NCBI RefSeq assembly: GCF_014195095.1
Contig: NZ_JACIBC010000004.1
Location: forward strand, 248,001 to 312,000
Reading direction: 5' to 3'
DNA from: Rhizobium sp. BK602
Lineage (GTDB): Bacteria > Pseudomonadota > Alphaproteobacteria > Rhizobiales > Rhizobiaceae
DNA length: 64,000 nucleotides
Shown here in pieces: positions 45,619-53,595 of the stretch. The translations under genes and the position numbers were made by a program. A model generated the notes under the pieces. It saw only the letters and a program-made list of their open reading frames with translations. It searched no databases and was not told the origin of the DNA. How positions within the stretch are numbered: position 1 is the first letter of the stretch; each line of letters begins with the position of its first letter.

Positions 45619-47124
45619 CTAGAGCGTCGCTCCGAGATGCCAGGGCACGAACTCGTTGTCGCCGTAGCCAAAGGCTTCGCTCTTCGTCTTCTTGCCCGAT
45701 GCGATCTCGATGATCAGCTCAAATATCTCGCGGCCCTTGCCCGATATCGTCGCTTCGCCGGTGGCGATCGTGCCGCAGTCGATATCCATATCCTCCTCCA
45801 TCGCGTGATAGAGCGCCGAATTGCTCGACAGCTTGAAGGACGGCGCCGGCCGCGAGCCGAAACAGCTGCCTCGGCCGGTGGTGAAGGCGATCATGTTCGC
45901 GCCGCCCGCGACCTGGCCAGTTGCCGAAACCGGATCATAGCCCGGCGTATCCATGAAGACGAGCCCATGCTCCGTGACCCGCTCGGCATAGCCATAGACG
46001 GCGGTCAGCGGCGAGCGGCCGCCCTTGGCGACGGCGCCGAGCGATTTTTCCAGAATGGTGGTCAGGCCGCCGCGCTTGTTGCCGGGCGAAGGGTTGTTGT
46101 CGAGCGAAGCGCCATGCATGGCGACATATTTTTCCCACCAGTCGATCTTCGCGTCGAGCTTGGCGGCGACCGCCTCGCTGACGGCGCGGCTGCGCAGCAG
46201 ATGCTCGGCACCGTAGATTTCCGAGGTTTCCGACAGGATCGCCGTGCCGCCGGCTGCGGCGAGCAAATCGGCGGCCGCACCCAGCGCCGGATTGGCGGTG
46301 ATGCCGGAAAAGCCGTCGGAACCACCACATTGCAGGCCGACGATGATCTCGCTGATCGGGATCGGCTCGCGGCGGGCGCGGCCGACCTCTTCGGCGATCT
46401 CCTTCAACACGCCCATGGCGAGCGCCACGGCGCGGCGCGAGCCGCCGGCATCCTGAATGTTGAAATGGCGCTTGCTGGCGCCGGCGCCGCTCTGGCCGTA
46501 GAGCATCAGCTGGTTGACCTCGCAGCCGAGGCCGATCATCAGCACGCCGCCGAAATTCACATGGCGCGTATAGCCGGCGAGCGTCCGGTGCAGCGTCTGC
46601 ATGCCGTCGCCGGTCGAACTCATGCCGCAGCCCTGGTCGTGCACGATCGGCACGAAACCGTCGATGCCCTCATAGTGCGGAAGGAGCGTCCGGTTTGCCT
46701 CTTCCGCGATGGCGCGGCAAACCGTGGTGGAACAGTTCACGCTGGCGATGATGCCGATATAATTGCGGGTCGCGGCCCGGCCGTCGGCGCGGCGATAGCC
46801 CAGGAAGCTGCGGGCCTTGTCGGCCTCTGTCGCTGCCTCCGGCTCCGCATTGGCGGTGGCTGCCAGACGGTCGTTCTCGAAATGCAGATTATGGCTATGG
46901 ACATGCTCGCCGGCCTTGACCTCGGCCGTCGTGCGGCCGATCGCCTGGCCGTATTTGACGACCGGCGTGCCGAGCGCGATGTCACGGATCGCGAATTTGT
47001 GGCCGGGATCGATCCTATCGCGCGTCACCACGCCGCCCACGACAGAAATACCGGGCTCGATCGCCGCCGTCGCCACGGCGACATTGTCGCCCTCCGACAA
47101 AAGGACCCAAGGCTGCTTGCTCAC
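45619..47124 (-). CDS. UxaA-family sugar-acid dehydratase (altronate-dehydratase-like)
   Basis: A 501-residue protein with an N-terminal SAF domain (about residues 1-90, PWVLLSEGDNVAVAT) and the larger GD_AH catalytic part (GYRRADGRAATRNYIGI, VHDQGCGMSSTGDG, GLQCGGSDGFSGITANPA, FTTGRGSCFG). The family dehydrates altronate, galactarate and related acids to 2-keto-3-deoxy acids. The likely start is GTG at 47124, behind GGGAGAGG. Together with the reductase it suggests a non-phosphorylated sugar oxidation route. Confidence 0.87.
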   Translation of the reverse strand: MSKQPWVLLSEGDNVAVATAAIEPGISVVGGVVTRDRIDPGHKFAIRDIALGTPVVKYGQAIGRTTAEVKAGEHVHSHNLHFENDRLAATANAEPEAATEADKARSFLGYRRADGRAATRNYIGIIASVNCSTTVCRAIAEEANRTLLPHYEGIDGFVPIVHDQGCGMSSTGDGMQTLHRTLAGYTRHVNFGGVLMIGLGCEVNQLMLYGQSGAGASKRHFNIQDAGGSRRAVALAMGVLKEIAEEVGRARREPIPISEIIVGLQCGGSDGFSGITANPALGAAADLLAAAGGTAILSETSEIYGAEHLLRSRAVSEAVAAKLDAKIDWWEKYVAMHGASLDNNPSPGNKRGGLTTILEKSLGAVAKGGRSPLTAVYGYAERVTEHGLVFMDTPGYDPVSATGQVAGGANMIAFTTGRGSCFGSRPAPSFKLSSNSALYHAMEEDMDIDCGTIATGEATISGKGREIFELIIEIASGKKTKSEAFGYGDNEFVPWHLGATL

Positions 47125-47353
47125 TATCCTCTCCCAGAACAATCTTGTTCTTCGGCAGGCCCCTCCTCGGGCTGTTGCCGATTGATTTTGTTTTTTATCT
47201 ACAATAAACATTTTGGTGTCAACGAGGAAATCGTCTGCCGGCCTCAACCGACGTCGGACGCATGCAGCGACGCTCCTCGCACTTGACCGCCATTCCGGAA
47301 TGGCAAAGACATCACCGCCGGCAAAGAGCGGTGAATGATAAGCGAGGGAGGAA
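47125..47353. promoter_or_regulatory. Divergent promoter between dehydratase operon and GntR regulator
   Basis: A 229-bp space containing an AT-rich block. At 47189-47210 an imperfect palindrome has outer arms TGTTT / AAACA and inner arms TTTAT / ATAAA (47194-47198 and 47204-47208) around CTACA. It is a good candidate operator for the divergent GntR protein. Confidence 0.45.
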
Positions 47354-48265
47354 ATGGCGAGACAAAAGACGCTCTTCAAGGATGCGTATAATCGCTACGC
47401 GGCCGGACTGAAGCCGGATACGGCATTGCCGACCGAGCCCGAGATCGCCGCCGAACTCGGCGTGAGCCGCAGCACGGCGCGCGCCATCCTGATGCGTCTT
47501 AGTGACGCTGGCATCATCCTGTGGAACAAGCGCCAGAAGATCGTGCTGCGCCAGCCGACGGCTGCGGATTTCTTTCCGCAGGAGGAAACCAATTCGCTGC
47601 ACGACATCATCGAACGCAGCTTCATGCTGCGCATCCTTTCCGACGAGGCTCAGCCCGGCATGCAGATCAACGAGCTGGAACTGGCGCGCGAGATCGGTAC
47701 GGGAACCTCGGTGGTGCGCGAGTTCCTCATCCGTTTCAGCCGATTCGGGCTGATCGAGAAACGACCGAACAGCCATTGGATCCTGAAGGGCTTCACCAGC
47801 GAATTCGCGCTGGAACTTGCCGACGTGCGCGAAATGTTCGAGCTGCATTCGGCGGCCGAGTTCGGGCGCATGCCGGTGGATCATCCGGCCTGGACCGATC
47901 TGGCGGTCATCAAGCGGGAGCACTATGATCTCCTGGAGAATTTCGACGAGCGCTACCGCGATTTCTCGCAGCTCGACGAGAAATTCCATCTTCTCATTCA
48001 CCGTGCCTCGAAGAACCGTTTCATCGCCGATTTCTACGACGCGATCGCCATCGTCTTTCACTACCACTATCAGTGGAACAAGGCCTTTGCCCGCGAGCGC
48101 AATTCACGCGCCATCGTCGAGCACCTCGACTATATAGAAGCCTTGGAGGCACGCGATCCGCAATGGATCGACCGAGCCTGCCGCACCCACCTCGCCTCGG
48201 CGCGGCAGACCCTGCTGCAATCGATCCCGCAGAATACGAACGAGGCCATCGAACCGGCGGGCTGA
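47354..48265 (+). CDS. GntR-family regulator with two winged-helix domains and FCD domain
   Basis: A 303-residue regulator. Residues about 5-65 form a GntR winged helix (LPTEPEIAAELGVSRSTARAILMRLSDAGII). Residues about 80-150 form a second one (GMQINELELAREIGTGTSVVREFLIRFSRFGLIE). The C-terminal helical part (about 155-285, with LADVREMFELHSAAEFG and DEKFHLLIHRASKN) is an FCD ligand-binding domain. Ordinary FadR-type proteins have only one winged helix. GGGAGGAA precedes the ATG. It is divergent from the dehydratase operon and probably represses it. Confidence 0.87.
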   Translation: MARQKTLFKDAYNRYAAGLKPDTALPTEPEIAAELGVSRSTARAILMRLSDAGIILWNKRQKIVLRQPTAADFFPQEETNSLHDIIERSFMLRILSDEAQPGMQINELELAREIGTGTSVVREFLIRFSRFGLIEKRPNSHWILKGFTSEFALELADVREMFELHSAAEFGRMPVDHPAWTDLAVIKREHYDLLENFDERYRDFSQLDEKFHLLIHRASKNRFIADFYDAIAIVFHYHYQWNKAFARERNSRAIVEHLDYIEALEARDPQWIDRACRTHLASARQTLLQSIPQNTNEAIEPAG

Positions 48266-48339
48266 AAGGGACGACAAGCCTGGAAAGGCTGGCAACGCGC
48301 GAACAACGCCCGCAATCGCCAGCCGCCCTTTTCGATCTG

Positions 48340-50583
48340 TCACTCCGCCTTGAGCGTCACCGTCCGGCTGGCAAAACGGGACGAGGAGACCTCGACCGTG
48401 ATCGCGCCGGCCACGCCGGTCGCCTGCAGCCAGAAACCGGTCGTACCACCCTGGAAAGCCACCACATCCGGCCCGATCAGCTTGGCCGGACCGCTGACCT
48501 TGATCCTTACGACATCGTTGAGGAATGCCAGGCGTCCGCCCACCTGATCGAGCGCGCGGACGATGACGCGTGTGGTGTCGCGCTCGGCGGCGCGCAGCGT
48601 CTGGCTGTCGGGCTGCACATCCAGCGTCGTCGGCAGCGGATTGGCGACCATATCCAGGGTTGCGACCGCCTTGCCGCCGATGAAGCCGGTGAAATGCACG
48701 TCTTGCCATTCCATGCCCCAGACGCCGAGCTCGTCCGGGGTGAAATTGCGATGGTCGAAGACGACGGGCGCATGCGGCAGATGCGGGAAAGTCTCGCAGT
48801 CGGGACCGAGACGCTTGGTCAGCGAACCGTAACGCAGCTCCACCTCGTCGCAATTGGTCAGCACGATCAGCGGCAGCGCGCCGCCGATATTGCGCTCGCC
48901 GCGTGCCCAGATCGTCACCGGCTTCATGATGACCTCGTCGGAGGGCGCGCATTGGCTGGCATAGACGTAAGCGGCGAATTTCGGCTCGCGGAACATGTCC
49001 ATGACGCCGTGGTAGCAGATACGGTCGCCGGAGCCGAAGTCGCTATGGGTATTGTAGTCGAACATGCACCAGCCGATGGCGCCGGAGATCGAGGGATCGC
49101 CATAGGCCGCGTTCAGCACCTCCAGATGCCGGCGCACATGCTCGGCCTGGCGCTGCTCCTGATCGTAGATCTTCGTCGGATACATATGCCCGCCGAATTC
49201 GGTGATCATGTAGGGCACGGTCTTCGACAGGCCGGTATTTTCCTGCTGCGGCCTCAGCGGCGTGCGCGGCCGGTTGACGCCCGGCAATTCCTCGTTGCCG
49301 AGGATGAAATCGTTCATCGTGTAGACGTCTTCGAGCAACTCGCTATCGGTGATATAGCGCACGCCGCCGGTCTGGCGGGTCGGATCGAGTTCGCGGGCCA
49401 GCCGATTGGTCTCGGCGTAGAAATCATGCGAATCCTGCGATTCATTGATGCGCACGCCCCAGATGATGATGGACGGATGGTTCCAGTCGCGCTCGATCAT
49501 GCGGCGGACGTTGCGGATCGATTCCTGCTGCCATTCCTTGCCGCCGATATGTTGCCAGCCAGGAATTTCCTCGAAGACCAGGAGACCGATGCGGTCGCAA
49601 TGATCGAGGAACCATTTCGACTGCGGATAATGCGAGGTGCGCACGATGTTGCACTTCAACGTGTGCTTCATGATCTCGGCGTCGCGCTCCTGCGCCGACC
49701 GACCCATGGCATAGCCGACATAGGGAAAGGCCTGGTGGCGGTTGAGACCGCGCAGCTTCAGCGTCTTGCCGTTCAACAGGAAGCCTTCGGTGGTGAATTC
49801 GGCGGTGCGGAAGCCGAATGTCGTTGAATATCGATCCGTCCCGCGATCGGTCTTCAGTTCGGCTTCCAGCGTGTAAAGCACGGGATTGTCGAGATCCCAG
49901 AGCGCGATGCCGGACAGGTCCTCGAAAGCGAAGTCAACACTGCCGCCGGAGGTTTCGGCAACGGCCGTGGCCAGCACCTTGCCGTCGGGCGCACGCAGGC
50001 TTGCGGTGACCGAGCCATGGAAGGCGAGGCCCTGCGGATTGGCGATGTCGCAGCGAACCCTGGCGGATTTGCGATCCTCCAGCACCTTGCCGGTCTCGAC
50101 CTTGATATTGGCAATGGAGACGGTCGCGGCAAGCTTCAGCCAGACGTCGCGGTAGATGCCGGCATAGGTCAGATAGTCGATGCGGCCGCCGAAAGGCGGG
50201 ATTTCCGGGTTCTCGCTGCCGTCGATCTTGACGGTGATCAGGTTGTCGCCTTGCTTCAGACGGCCCGTCAGCCGCGCCTCGAAGGGCGTGTAGCCATCCT
50301 GATGCGCGACAATTTCCTCGCCGTTCAAATAAACCACGGCATCGGCCATGGCGGCATCGAACACCAGCGATACCTCGCGCCCGGCAAAATCGTCGCTCCA
50401 GGGCAGGATCTTCTGGTAGATGAAGGCGCGCTGATAGGATTTCTCGTCGAAATAGTTGAAAGGAAGTTCGACCGCCGTATGCGGCAATGCGATCGGCTGC
50501 CCTTCCTGAGGCCGGCCGGCATCGGCGGCCGAAAAGCCCTCGCGAAAAGTCCAGGATTCGTTGAAAGCGACAACTGAACGCAT
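48340..50583 (-). CDS. Glycoside hydrolase family 2 (beta-galactosidase/glucuronidase type)
   Basis: A 747-residue GH2 enzyme without a signal peptide, so cytoplasmic. Residues about 45-150 are the sugar-binding jelly-roll domain, followed by the Ig-like domain and the TIM barrel. The acid/base pair Asn380-Glu381 lies in IIIWGVRINES, and the nucleophile Glu in MITEFGG further on. It could be a beta-galactosidase or beta-glucuronidase; the sequence does not decide. AGGA lies 6 bases before the ATG. A LacI-type palindrome is found 160 bp upstream, suggesting control separate from AgpT. Confidence 0.88.
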   Translation of the reverse strand: MRSVVAFNESWTFREGFSAADAGRPQEGQPIALPHTAVELPFNYFDEKSYQRAFIYQKILPWSDDFAGREVSLVFDAAMADAVVYLNGEEIVAHQDGYTPFEARLTGRLKQGDNLITVKIDGSENPEIPPFGGRIDYLTYAGIYRDVWLKLAATVSIANIKVETGKVLEDRKSARVRCDIANPQGLAFHGSVTASLRAPDGKVLATAVAETSGGSVDFAFEDLSGIALWDLDNPVLYTLEAELKTDRGTDRYSTTFGFRTAEFTTEGFLLNGKTLKLRGLNRHQAFPYVGYAMGRSAQERDAEIMKHTLKCNIVRTSHYPQSKWFLDHCDRIGLLVFEEIPGWQHIGGKEWQQESIRNVRRMIERDWNHPSIIIWGVRINESQDSHDFYAETNRLARELDPTRQTGGVRYITDSELLEDVYTMNDFILGNEELPGVNRPRTPLRPQQENTGLSKTVPYMITEFGGHMYPTKIYDQEQRQAEHVRRHLEVLNAAYGDPSISGAIGWCMFDYNTHSDFGSGDRICYHGVMDMFREPKFAAYVYASQCAPSDEVIMKPVTIWARGERNIGGALPLIVLTNCDEVELRYGSLTKRLGPDCETFPHLPHAPVVFDHRNFTPDELGVWGMEWQDVHFTGFIGGKAVATLDMVANPLPTTLDVQPDSQTLRAAERDTTRVIVRALDQVGGRLAFLNDVVRIKVSGPAKLIGPDVVAFQGGTTGFWLQATGVAGAITVEVSSSRFASRTVTLKAE

Positions 50584-50872
50584 AGTCAATCCTATCAAAA
50601 GAGCCCGTCCCACCCCGGACGAACAGACGTTGCTTAGACAAAGAGGCGCGGCAACAAGGCGACCATGGCCACGGCGGGCGATATCTATACAGGCCTCCGG
50701 CCATGGCGCAACGCAATCGGAGGCAGGATCGGCAATTCCGCCGAAAACGTTTTCGTCCGGCCTTGCCCGAGCTTACTTCTGCGGCCGTTATGTCAGAAAA
50801 GTTAGGCTTTTAGCGCCGATCGGCGGACGAGCTGCGTCGGCATGCCGCAGGGTTCCGCGGCAGGTGATTCGG
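50584..50872 (-). promoter_or_regulatory. Upstream region of the GH2 gene with LacI-type operator
   Basis: A 289-bp space between the GH2 start and the agpT stop. It contains the 14-base perfect palindrome CGAAAACGTTTTCG at 50742-50755, a typical LacI/GalR-family operator with a central CG. No LacI-family gene lies in the window. Confidence 0.6.
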
Positions 50873-51775
50873 CTATTTGCCGCGCGCGGCCCTGCCGTCG
50901 TCCCCTGGACTGCGAACCGCCGCATACATGCCGGTGGTGCGGAACTCGGTGGGATTGATGCCGTAGATGCGGCGAAAGGCCTTCGAGAAATAATTGGCGT
51001 CGTCGAAGCCCGACATGATCGCCACCTCCTTGACCGGAATGAAGGCGGCCTTGGTCAGAAGCTTGGCGGCGCGCTGCATGCGTTGCTGCAGCACGAATTC
51101 GGCCGGCGGCAGCCCCTCGCTGTCGGCGAAGACGCGGGAGAAATGCGCCCGGCTGAGCCCGCTGACCCTGGCGAGCTCGCCGACCGGCAGCGGCTTGTCG
51201 AGATTGGCGTTGATATGGTCGATGACCACCTGCATGGCGGACCGATCGGCGGCGACACCATGCGAACCGAAGACGTCGTCGTAAAGCGCCATGGCCGCTT
51301 CATAGGCGACGGCGGAAGCCGAGGCGGGCGTCGTCGCGCCCCTGACCAGCCGCAGGCTGCAATCGGCCAGATGATCGATGGTGGCCGGCTGCAGCCTGAG
51401 CAAGGGGCCTGCGGCGGTCAGGATGAGGCGATGGATGCGCAGTGCCTCTTCACCGTTCATCGATATCCAGAAATATTCCCAGCGTTCGTTCTTCTCCAGC
51501 CAGTAGCGATGATTGTGCGGCACCAGCACCAGCAAGGTATCGCCGGCGCCCAGGCGATAATTGCGGTTTTCGTAGCGCAGCCGGCCGCTGCCGCTGATCG
51601 TATGCTGCAGCACGGTGAACGGCGTCTGGCCGCGCCGGCGGCCATCCCAATCATAGTGCTCGTTGTCCCGGATTTCATAGCCGGCGCTGGTCGGCATGGC
51701 ATGCAGCCGATGCCGGCCGCGCGGCAGTGAAACGGTTCGCATCGTCTGGCCGTTGGCGATCAAATCCTGCAGCAC
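50873..51775 (-). CDS. agpT: AraC-family activator of alpha-galactoside genes (AgpT-like)
   Basis: A 300-residue AraC-family regulator with an N-terminal sugar-sensing cupin part (RLRYENRNYRLGAGDTLLVLVP) and two C-terminal helix-turn-helix units (PVGELARVSGLSRAHFSRVFAD and VKEVAIMSGFDDANYFSKAFRR). In S. meliloti an AraC-type protein called AgpT activates the agp/aga genes, and this gene is divergent from agaL1 just as expected. The start is probably GTG at 51775, behind AAGGG; an ATG lies at 51742. Confidence 0.85.
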   Translation of the reverse strand: MLQDLIANGQTMRTVSLPRGRHRLHAMPTSAGYEIRDNEHYDWDGRRRGQTPFTVLQHTISGSGRLRYENRNYRLGAGDTLLVLVPHNHRYWLEKNERWEYFWISMNGEEALRIHRLILTAAGPLLRLQPATIDHLADCSLRLVRGATTPASASAVAYEAAMALYDDVFGSHGVAADRSAMQVVIDHINANLDKPLPVGELARVSGLSRAHFSRVFADSEGLPPAEFVLQQRMQRAAKLLTKAAFIPVKEVAIMSGFDDANYFSKAFRRIYGINPTEFRTTGMYAAVRSPGDDGRAARGK

Positions 51776-51989
51776 AAAATTACCCTTGATAGCATAATAG
51801 TTCTCTGGTCGGCCCGGTGATTATAGGCATAATCCGCCCGGAAAACAGCATGCAACTGCCGATGAGGACCGGCAGGAGGAGGAGAAATGCTGATTTCGCA
51901 GCCTTGTGCCGCGCTGGGCGCGACCATGGGACGAAAACACCGCTCTCTTCTCCGTTGCTGATTGTTCGATCGACTTCAAGGTGAGGATC
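51776..51989. promoter_or_regulatory. agpT-agaL1 divergent promoter with candidate AgpT half-sites
   Basis: A 214-bp space. ATAGCATAAT at 51789-51798 and ATAGGCATAAT at 51823-51833 are near-identical direct repeats about 35 bp apart, roughly three helical turns. AraC-family activators usually bind such direct repeats. The function is inferred. Confidence 0.45.
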
Positions 51990-53456
51990 ATGAGTTTCAA
52001 AATCGCCATTATCGGCGCCGGCAGCGTCGGCTTCACGAAAAAACTGTTCACCGACATTCTCTGCGTGCCGGAGTTCCGGGACGTCGAATTCGCGCTGACC
52101 GATCTCAGCGAGCACAATCTTACGATGATCAAGGCGATCCTCGACCGGATCGTCGAGGCGAACAAGCTGCCGACGCGCGTCACCGCCACGACCGAACGCC
52201 GCAAGGCGCTGGAGGGCGCCCGCTACGTCATCAGCTGCGTGCGTGTCGGCGGGCTGGAAGCCTATGCCGAGGATATCCGCATTCCCTTGAAATACGGCAT
52301 CGACCAATGCGTCGGCGACACGATCTGCGCCGGCGGCATTCTCTACGGCCAGCGCAACATCCCCGTCATTCTCGATTTCTGCAAGGACATCCGCGAGGTC
52401 GCGGAACCTGGCGCGAAATTCCTCAACTATGCCAACCCGATGGCCATGAATACCTGGGCGGCGATCGAATACGGCAAGGTCGACACGATCGGCCTCTGCC
52501 ACGGCGTCCAGCATGGCGCCGAACAGATCGCCGAGGTGCTGGGCGCCAAGGACAAGCGCGAGCTCGACTATATCTGCTCCGGCATCAACCATCAGACCTG
52601 GTTCGTGGACCTGCGCCTCAACGGCCGCAAGATCGGCAAGGACGAGCTGGTCGCCGCTTTCGAGGCGCATCCGGTCTTCTCGCAGCAGGAGAAGCTGCGC
52701 ATCGACGTACTGAAGCGCTTCGGGGTCTATTCCACCGAAAGCAACGGGCACCTGTCGGAATATCTGCCCTGGTATCGCAAGCGGCCGGACGAGATCAGCA
52801 AATGGATCGACATGTCCGACTGGATTCACGGCGAGACCGGCGGCTATCTGCGCCACTCCACCGAGACCCGCAACTGGTTCGAGACGGAGTTCCAGCAGAT
52901 CCTCGACAGCGCCTCGCAGCCGATCGACCCTGCCCGCCGCTCCAACGAGCATGCCAGCCATATTCTCGAGGCATTGGAGACCAACCGCGTCTATCGCGGC
53001 CACTTCAACGTCAAGAACAACGGCGTCATCACCAATCTGCCTGCGGATGCCATCATTGAATCGCCCGGCTTCGTCGATCGCTTCGGCATCAACATGGTCG
53101 CCGGCGTCACCCTGCCGGAAGCCTGCGCCGCCACCTGCATTTCGTCGATCAACGTCCAGCGCATGTCGGTGCATGCCGCCATCAGCGGCGATATCGACCT
53201 GCTGAAACTCGCCGTCCTGCACGATCCGCTGGTCGGCGCCGTCGCGACACCGGAGGAGGTCTGGCAGATGGTCGACGAGATGGTGGTCGCCGAAGCCCGC
53301 TGGCTGCCGCAATATGCGCATGCCGTCGAAGGCGCCAAGGAGCGCCTGTCGCGGGCCAAGGTGAAGACCCGTGAGTGGAAGGGGGCCGCCAGCCGCAACG
53401 TCCGCTCGATCGAAGAGCTGAGGGCGGAGAAAGCTGCCCTGAAACAGGCCGGCTGA
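51990..53456 (+). CDS. agaL1: GH4 alpha-glycosidase, first alpha-galactosidase of the agp locus
   Basis: NAD- and metal-dependent family 4 glycosidase of 488 residues. N-terminal nucleotide loop IGAGSVGFTK (residues 8-17), Asp110 in the CVGDTICAGG motif, Cys170-His171 in GLCHGVQHG and His201 in SGINHQTW provide the metal site. It hydrolyses alpha-galactosides brought in by the Agp transporter. The sequence around the metal site differs from AgaL2, so the two enzymes may differ in substrate. GGTGAGGA precedes the ATG at 51990. It is the first gene of the agp operon. Confidence 0.88.
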   Translation: MSFKIAIIGAGSVGFTKKLFTDILCVPEFRDVEFALTDLSEHNLTMIKAILDRIVEANKLPTRVTATTERRKALEGARYVISCVRVGGLEAYAEDIRIPLKYGIDQCVGDTICAGGILYGQRNIPVILDFCKDIREVAEPGAKFLNYANPMAMNTWAAIEYGKVDTIGLCHGVQHGAEQIAEVLGAKDKRELDYICSGINHQTWFVDLRLNGRKIGKDELVAAFEAHPVFSQQEKLRIDVLKRFGVYSTESNGHLSEYLPWYRKRPDEISKWIDMSDWIHGETGGYLRHSTETRNWFETEFQQILDSASQPIDPARRSNEHASHILEALETNRVYRGHFNVKNNGVITNLPADAIIESPGFVDRFGINMVAGVTLPEACAATCISSINVQRMSVHAAISGDIDLLKLAVLHDPLVGAVATPEEVWQMVDEMVVAEARWLPQYAHAVEGAKERLSRAKVKTREWKGAASRNVRSIEELRAEKAALKQAG

Positions 53457-53595
53457 TGCGGGATCAATCCGGAGAATACCGGTTGCGGCGGAGCTTTCAG
53501 GAGGGGTTCCGCCGTCTCCAGCCGGATATTTTCCGTTCAGGAGAGGAGTGCGACGCGCCCTTGGGGACGCGCGCGACAATGGGAGAGAGAAAGAG
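53457..53595 (+). other. agaL1-agpA spacer
   Basis: A 139-bp spacer with a 7-bp stem CGGCGGA / TCCGCCG (53486-53514, 15-base loop) and the ribosome site GAGAGAGA before agpA. No promoter could be recognised; the hairpin may mark an mRNA processing point. Confidence 0.3.
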
